NCBI RefSeq assembly: GCF_002002925.1 | Contig: NZ_CP019511.1 | Span: 1,736,001 to 1,800,000, forward strand | Reading direction: 5' to 3' | DNA: 64,000 bases | Origin: Sphingomonas sp. LM7 | Lineage (GTDB): Bacteria; Pseudomonadota; Alphaproteobacteria; Sphingomonadales; Sphingomonadaceae | Part shown: piece after piece, positions 58,956 to 64,000 of the stretch | How positions within the stretch are numbered: position 1 is the stretch's first letter | How the letters are laid out: each line of letters begins with the position of its first letter | Notes under the pieces: model-generated | Seen by the model: the letters and a program-made list of their open reading frames with translations, nothing else | Told to the model about the DNA's origin: nothing | Databases searched by the model: none | Program-made: the position numbers and the translations under genes

Positions 58956-60757
58956 TGCGCACCGCACTCATCGCGCTGCTCGCCGGCGCCGCCACTGCGA
59001 CGCCGCACGCGGCGCCGCATGTCGCAGCGCCCGTCGCCGATACCGCACACGGCGCTGCCCCTGCCACGGAAACGCCGGGCACCAATGCGCCCACCGCAGT
59101 GCTGCCGCCCTTCGCCGCCGAGCTTGCGCAGATGCCGATGATCACCGGCGCGACGGGCTGGCATGGCCAGATCGGCGAGGCCGGCTGGGCCTTGCTCGCC
59201 GCCTCGCGTCCTGACAACCGCCAGCTGCGCCGCTGGAACTATGCGCTCGGGCTGATCGGCGAAGGCCGCGGCGCCGAGGCGCTCGGCGTGCTCGAAGTGA
59301 TGCAGTCGAACGACCGCGATCTCGGCCTCGTCGCCCCCTTCCTTCTCGCGCGCGGTGTCGCGCTCATTCTGGTCGAGCGTGACGAGGAAGCCGTGAGCGC
59401 GCTTTCCGCCGACGAACTCGCCACCAATCCCGAAGCCTGTGCCTGGCGGATGCGCGCGCTTGCCCGCGCCGGCGCCGCGCAGGATGCAGTGCGCCAAGTC
59501 AATTGCGCGCTACCCGCGATCAACGGCCGCGCTCCCGCAGCGCGCGCGCCCTTCGTGCTCGCCGCCGCCGGTGCCGCGATCGACGCGGGACAGCCCGCAC
59601 CCGCCCTCGCCTGGCTCAAGCTGTTCGGCGATCAGGATGCGCAAGCCAATGTCCTGCGCGGCCGCGCGATGGTCGCCACCGGCGATCCGCAGGGGGGCAA
59701 GCTGCGCCTCGAACGCGCTGCGCTCAGCGGCGGCGACGAAATCAAGGCGCAGGCGAAGCTCGGCACGATCGAGGCCGGACTCGCCACGCACAGCCTGGCC
59801 CCTGCCGAAGCCCTCAAGCAGCTCGAAGCGCTCCGCTTCGGCTGGCGCGGCGGCACGATCGAGCAGCGCGTGCTCGAGATCCAGCTCCGCCTCGCGAACG
59901 AAGCGCATGATCTGCGCAGCCAGCTCCGCGCCGGCGCCGCGCTGATCCGCTATTTCAAGGTCGGTGCAAAGGCCGCGCCGATGCTCGCCGAACTCCAGGC
60001 CGCGCTCGCCGCGGCGCTGACGCCAGACAGCGGCGTGCCGCTGCCCGAGGCCGCGGGTCTTTATTGGGACTATCGCGAGCTGGCGCCCGCCGGTGCCGAG
60101 GGCGACGCCATGGTGCTGCGCCTCGCCGGTCGGCTCCAGGACGCGTCGCTCTACGCCCGCGCCGCCGAACTGCTGCAGTATCAGCTGACTGCGCGCGCAC
60201 AGGACGTGGCGCAGGGACCGCTGTCGGTGAAGGTGGCATCGCTCCACATCCTCGCCGGCCGCCCCGATCGGGCGCTCGACGCGATCCGCAACACCGAGCA
60301 GCCGAGCTATTCGGAGGCGATGCGCCAGGACCGCAAGCGCGTCGAAGCCGTCGCGCTCCATCGCCTCGGCAAGGTCGATGCGGCGATGGCCGCGCTCGAA
60401 GGCTTGCCGGACGCGCACGCGATCCGCGCCGAGATGCGCTGGCAGGTCAAGGACTGGGGCAGCTTCGTCACCGAAAACGCCCTGCCGGCGCCCAAGGGCA
60501 GCCTCAGCGAACCCGCCCAGGCGGCGGTGCTTCGCCAGGCCGTCGCCTTTGCGATGCTCGGCCGCGAGGACCAGCTCGACGCATTGCGCACGCGCTATAC
60601 CGCGGCGTTCAAGGGCCTGCCCAGTGCCCAGGCGTTCGACGTGCTGACGCGCAAGGTCGGCACTATCGATCCGGCCGCGATCGGCGCGGCGATGACGGCG
60701 ATCCCGCAGGCCAGCCCCGCAGGCGCCACCGGCGACCTGATCGACGCGTCTTCCTGA
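58955..60757 (+). CDS. Large periplasmic TPR-like protein of unknown function
   Basis: The 600-residue protein has a probable signal peptide, an Ala/Pro-rich linker, then many helix pairs of TPR type (NYALGLIGEGRGAEALGVLE, FLLARGVALILVERDEEAVS, ALHRLGKVDAAMAALEGL). No enzyme motif is seen. It is translationally coupled to the small membrane protein upstream. The location next to a FliL-like gene and flgL-flgK, and the CTATAAT box, suggest a scaffold for motor or stator assembly. MotC and PflI-like roles are possible but not shown. Confidence 0.7.
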   Translation: MRTALIALLAGAATATPHAAPHVAAPVADTAHGAAPATETPGTNAPTAVLPPFAAELAQMPMITGATGWHGQIGEAGWALLAASRPDNRQLRRWNYALGLIGEGRGAEALGVLEVMQSNDRDLGLVAPFLLARGVALILVERDEEAVSALSADELATNPEACAWRMRALARAGAAQDAVRQVNCALPAINGRAPAARAPFVLAAAGAAIDAGQPAPALAWLKLFGDQDAQANVLRGRAMVATGDPQGGKLRLERAALSGGDEIKAQAKLGTIEAGLATHSLAPAEALKQLEALRFGWRGGTIEQRVLEIQLRLANEAHDLRSQLRAGAALIRYFKVGAKAAPMLAELQAALAAALTPDSGVPLPEAAGLYWDYRELAPAGAEGDAMVLRLAGRLQDASLYARAAELLQYQLTARAQDVAQGPLSVKVASLHILAGRPDRALDAIRNTEQPSYSEAMRQDRKRVEAVALHRLGKVDAAMAALEGLPDAHAIRAEMRWQVKDWGSFVTENALPAPKGSLSEPAQAAVLRQAVAFAMLGREDQLDALRTRYTAAFKGLPSAQAFDVLTRKVGTIDPAAIGAAMTAIPQASPAGATGDLIDASS

Positions 60758-60780
60758 ACCTGCTGAACCCGGAACAAGAA

Positions 60781-60815
60781 AAGGGGCCAGCTGCACGCGC
60801 AGCTGGCCCCTTTTC
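60781..60815 (+). terminator. Terminator of the 58680 operon
   Basis: An 11-bp perfect stem (GGGGCCAGCTG and complement) with loop CACGCG is followed by TTTTCG. AAAA lies on the other side. Confidence 0.9.
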
Positions 60816-60866
60816 GTTTGTGGCGAAGCGCTCCGGCTTAGGTTGGAGAGCGCCCGTTCTTTCCTT

Positions 60867-60892
60867 GTCACCCGGCGCAAGGCCGGGATGAC
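60867..60892. repeat. REP-like palindrome after flgL
   Basis: GTCA, CCCGGC, a short loop and GCCGGG with TGAC form an interrupted hairpin, a common intergenic form in sphingomonads. It lies between the convergent TPR-like gene and flgL. Confidence 0.5.
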
Positions 60893-60907
60893 GAATATGC
60901 TTCTCAT

Positions 60908-61816
60908 CTAGCGGATGTAGTTGACCAGGCTCAGGTCGGAGAGCTGCGAGAACACCGAATAGCTCGCCTGCAGCATCGTCTTCTGCTGCGCCAGATCGAT
61001 GGCGACCTGGCCCAGATCGGCGTCTTCGTTGGTCTCGATCACGCTCTCCAGCAGCAGCGAGCGTGCGTCGCCGCGGGTGGTCAGCGTCTCGACCTGGTTC
61101 TGCTTGCGGCCATTGTCCGCGTTGACCGCCTGGAGGCTGTCGATCCCGGTGCCGAGCTGGCCGATCGCCTGCTTGAGCGCGTCGAGCTGCGCGGCGGTCG
61201 GCTTAGGGCCGATCGTGCCCGCCTGTGCGAGCGTCTGGAACGCGGCATACAGGCCCTTGCCTGCCGCGCTCGCCGTGATGCCATAGGTCACGTCGACACC
61301 ATCGGCGACGCGTGCGGTCGCGCGGATGCCATCGTCCTTGAACGCATCGTCCGCGCTGGTCGTGGCGACCTGGGCGAGCGTGTCAGGCGTGAACGGATTG
61401 CCGTTGGTCTGCGACCCGGCGAACAGCGGCCCGCCGCCCTCGCTGGCGTTGAGCGAGGTGCGATACTGGCTGAACGCCGTTTCGATCGCTTCCTGCAGGC
61501 CGGCGGCGTCGCCGGTGCCGATCGCGTTGAGGATGTCGTTCTTGAGATCGCCGACGGCGCTCTCCATGCCTTCGAGATGGCCCTGATAGAGCGACAGCGT
61601 CGTGCCGACGCGCTTCGACACGGTCGATTGCGCGTCCTGGCGTGCGAGCAGGCTGTGCGCCGAGAGATTGCGCACGGTCTCGGTGCCGAGATCGGCGAAG
61701 TCCGACGCCTTCTTGCCGGTGGCAAGGCGCTGCTGCGTGATCGCCAGCGCTTCCTGCGAACGCTGGATCGCACTCGACATGGTGCGCTGGAGCGGGATGG
61801 TGGCTACGCGAGTCAT
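60908..61816 (-). CDS. flgL: Hook-filament junction protein FlgL
   Basis: The 302-residue protein has the flagellin-like start RVATIPLQRTMSSAIQRSQE with RLATGKKASDFADLGTET, and the C-terminal LAQQKTMLQASYSVFSQLSD. It lies 11 bases after flgK. FlgN (32150) is its likely chaperone. Confidence 0.94.
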   Translation of the reverse strand: MTRVATIPLQRTMSSAIQRSQEALAITQQRLATGKKASDFADLGTETVRNLSAHSLLARQDAQSTVSKRVGTTLSLYQGHLEGMESAVGDLKNDILNAIGTGDAAGLQEAIETAFSQYRTSLNASEGGGPLFAGSQTNGNPFTPDTLAQVATTSADDAFKDDGIRATARVADGVDVTYGITASAAGKGLYAAFQTLAQAGTIGPKPTAAQLDALKQAIGQLGTGIDSLQAVNADNGRKQNQVETLTTRGDARSLLLESVIETNEDADLGQVAIDLAQQKTMLQASYSVFSQLSDLSLVNYIR

Positions 61817-61827
61817 TGGATTTCCGA

Positions 61828-63924
61828 TCAGACCATGTTGAGCAGGGTGTCGTACATTTCCGACGCCGTGGAGATCACCCGCGCTGCGGCGGAATAGCTG
61901 TTCTGCAGGACCACCATCTGCGCGAGTTCCTCGTCGATATTGACGCCCGAGAAACTGTCGCGGCGATTGACTGCGTCGTCGCGGCGCGCTGCGGCGTCGA
62001 GCAGATTGCCCTCCGCCTGGCTCGCCTCGAGGCCGGTGCGGCCGAGCAACAGGCTCGAGAAGCGCTCGATCGTGGTCGTGCCATCCTTGCCGAGGTCGAT
62101 CGCGCCGGCGAGCTTGTCGACGAACGCAGTCGCACCACGGGTGTCGCCGGCGCCGAGCGCCTTCGCGCCTACTGCGGCATTTTCCTGAAAGCGCGCGAGC
62201 GGCAGCTTGGCCGGCGTGGCGAGCACTTCAGGACGCACCTGCGCATTGGGCAGGCCACTCGACGCGCCGGTGAGCCCGAGCAGACCAGAGAAACCGAGCC
62301 CGGTGCCGAAGCGATCGGTCGAGTCCGACGGGACCGATAGCACTGCGCCCGAAAGCGCGGCGGTCGGCTCGAAGCGCATCCGGCCGCGATCGTCGAGGCT
62401 GAAATTGCCGAAATCGCCGAGCGGGCTCGAATTGAGCTGGCCGACGAGATCGCCGACGGTGCCCCCGGCGGCCGGCGTCAGCGTATAGCTGGTCAGCGCA
62501 CGACCGGTGGTGTCGCGCAGGACGATCTGGGCGGTTTCGCCCGCAGCGAAGCCATGGGGGTCGCCGGTTGCGAGACCCGAGGGGACCAACGTGCTCGAAT
62601 CGCTGCGGACGAAGTCGTTGAGGCCGAAATATTGCGAGACGCCCACGCCGGCGCGGCTGCTCGGCTTGGTCTCGTTCTGCGCAACGACGACGCCGTTGCC
62701 CGAGCCGCTGGCGGCGATGCTCAGCTTGCCGTCGGTGAAGGTCGCGGTGCCCGCGCCGCCCAGCCCTGCGTTGATCGCAGAGACCATGTCGGCGATCGTG
62801 GCGCCCGCGGGCATCGCGTCGAAATCGATGCTGGTCTTGGCGACAAGCGTGCCGTCGGCCTTGGTCACTGCGAAGGTCGCCGCGCCGGTGAAGCCCAGCC
62901 GGTCGGTGCCGACCAGACCGGTCTGGCGACCGTTCAGGCTTGTGGGCGGCGGCACGGTGGTGCCGGCGTTGGAGACCGCGTTGAGCGCCTCGGACAGCCC
63001 CGCGAAGAGCACGCCCATCTGTTCGGAAAAGGCCGGCAATGCGCGGTCGCGCAAGTCGAGCAGGCCGCCCAGCTTGCCGCCGACCGCGGCCGAATCGAGC
63101 TTCTCGCCGGTCGCCGCGCCCATCGCGCCGCTGTCTTCGGCGAAGCGGATCTCGATCGTCGGATAAATGGGCTGCGAGGCGCCGAGCCCGGCATTGGGAT
63201 AATTGAGCTGGCGCAGCTTCTTGTCGAGCAGCACGCCGCCATTGGCAGTCTCGATCGAGACGCGGCCGTCCGGCTGTTCGCGCACATTGACCGAGATCAG
63301 GCTGCTGAGTTCCTCGATCGCAGTCATCCGCTGGTCGGCGGCGCCGCCGACATTCTTGCCCTGGCCGGTGGCCTGGGCGACGGTGCTGTTGAGATCATGG
63401 ATGCGCTTGAGCAGGCTGTTGATCTTGTCGACCGAATAGCCGACCTCGGACTCGACGTCGCCGCGCAGGCCGTCGACGTCGGTCGTCAGCTGCTGCATCG
63501 AATCGATCGCGTCCTGCACATCGGCAGTGAACACCGCAACGGTCTGTGCAGAGGATTGCGAGCCGGTCATCGCCACTGCCGAGGCAGTGACCGAGTCGAG
63601 CCGCGCTGGCAGGCCCGAAGCCGCGCCGGGCTCGCCCAGCAGCGACTGGAGCCGGTCAAGATAACCGGCAGTGACGTCCGCGCGGCCATAGTCGCCCGCG
63701 CGGCGATAGACATTGGCTTCGAGGAAACGGTCCGCGACGCGAGTGGGCTCGCCCACCGTGACGCCGTTGACCTGGCCCGAGACCACGCCGGTGCTGAGGC
63801 TGACGCGCTCGCGCGCGTAACCCGACACACCGACATTGGCGATGTTGTTCGAGACCGAGCGGAGTCCGGCCTGGGCAGCTGCCAGGCCGGAAACCGCGGA
63901 TCCGAGGATATGATTGAGCGACAT
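61828..63924 (-). CDS. flgK: Hook-filament junction protein FlgK
   Basis: The 698-residue protein begins GSAVSGLAAAQAGLRSVSNN, has ANVGVSGYARERV and AVFTADVQDAIDSMQQL, and ends ELAQMVVLQNSYSAAARVIS with EMYDTLLNMV. It is the first junction protein. The middle is longer than in enterobacterial FlgK. It follows flgE by 25 bases. Confidence 0.95.
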   Translation of the reverse strand: MSLNHILGSAVSGLAAAQAGLRSVSNNIANVGVSGYARERVSLSTGVVSGQVNGVTVGEPTRVADRFLEANVYRRAGDYGRADVTAGYLDRLQSLLGEPGAASGLPARLDSVTASAVAMTGSQSSAQTVAVFTADVQDAIDSMQQLTTDVDGLRGDVESEVGYSVDKINSLLKRIHDLNSTVAQATGQGKNVGGAADQRMTAIEELSSLISVNVREQPDGRVSIETANGGVLLDKKLRQLNYPNAGLGASQPIYPTIEIRFAEDSGAMGAATGEKLDSAAVGGKLGGLLDLRDRALPAFSEQMGVLFAGLSEALNAVSNAGTTVPPPTSLNGRQTGLVGTDRLGFTGAATFAVTKADGTLVAKTSIDFDAMPAGATIADMVSAINAGLGGAGTATFTDGKLSIAASGSGNGVVVAQNETKPSSRAGVGVSQYFGLNDFVRSDSSTLVPSGLATGDPHGFAAGETAQIVLRDTTGRALTSYTLTPAAGGTVGDLVGQLNSSPLGDFGNFSLDDRGRMRFEPTAALSGAVLSVPSDSTDRFGTGLGFSGLLGLTGASSGLPNAQVRPEVLATPAKLPLARFQENAAVGAKALGAGDTRGATAFVDKLAGAIDLGKDGTTTIERFSSLLLGRTGLEASQAEGNLLDAAARRDDAVNRRDSFSGVNIDEELAQMVVLQNSYSAAARVISTASEMYDTLLNMV

Positions 63925-63949
63925 CGCCTATGGTCTCGGATTTGGAGGA

Positions 63950-64000
63950 TTAACGCTTCAGGTCGCTCACTTCGCGCAGCATGTCGTCGACCGTAGTGAT
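63950..64000 (-). CDS. flgE: Hook protein FlgE (C-terminal fragment)
   Basis: Only the last 16 codons and TAA are in the window. They read ITTVDDMLREVSDLKR, which fits the usual FlgE end (a helix followed by -LKR). Position before flgK supports it. The rest lies past the right edge. Confidence 0.7.
   Translation of the reverse strand: MTTVDDMLREVSDLKR

Overview
The window is high-GC alphaproteobacterial DNA, most like a Sphingomonas-type chromosome. FlaF, FliX, FlbD, MotE and a FliM-linked DUF6468-like protein are alphaproteobacterial flagellar markers. REP-like palindromes, paired amidohydrolases, a GH43/esterase pair and a DUF559 cassette suit sphingomonads. No rRNA, tRNA, CRISPR array, transposase or replication origin was seen.

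Layout. 1-2694: two exported amidohydrolases read leftward, the first cut by the window edge. 2915-6236: a FixL/FixJ-like two-component pair. 6875-12799: a chemoreceptor, flaF, and a HAD-protein/methyltransferase operon. 12883-21598: one long motility operon, motA-STAS-cheY-cheA-cheW-cheR-cheB-cheY-cheD-orf-motB-fliL-like, with mostly 1-4 base overlaps. Then a tandem PilZ protein and a DUF559 gene between inverted palindromes. 22850-27429: divergent export and rod operons, fliN-fliO-fliP leftward and flgC-fliE-fliQ-fliR-flhB rightward. katG follows (27543-29741). 30254-32572: fliX divergent from flgI-flgJ-flgN. A Crp/Fnr gene and a decayed response regulator come next. 33808-36995: flgB and a large propeller protein. 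37086-46711: fliG-fliH, fliF-fliN-flbD, flhA, fliK, flgD. 47043-50094: two unknown small genes and two tandem flagellins. 50383-53138: flgF-flgG-flgA-flgH. 53255-55780: fliL-fliM-DUF6468-motE. A GH43 plus esterase pair lies at 55916-57933. 58186-60757: a FliL-like secreted protein and a two-gene operon ending in a TPR-like protein. 60908-64000: flgL, flgK and the tail of flgE.

Together the flagellar genes cover the export gate (flhA, flhB, fliO, fliP, fliQ, fliR, fliH), MS and C rings (fliF, fliG, fliM, two fliN), rod, rings, hook, junction, filament, stator and chemotaxis. fliI, fliJ, fliA, rpoN, flhF, fliD, fliS and flbT were not found here.

The most interesting signal is regulatory. The window encodes FlbD and FliX, and ftr-like palindromes (CTAGGCAA-N3-TTGCCGGG and variants) lie upstream of several flagellar operons. 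The same regions carry a recurring CTATAAT/CTATAAG box and no recognisable -24/-12 promoter. FlbD has GAFPGA instead of GAFTGA and arginine at the Walker B aspartate, residues an enhancer-binding protein needs to drive sigma-54. I infer a FlbD/FliX circuit that has moved from sigma-54 to a sigma-70-type polymerase. This is a hypothesis from sequence only.
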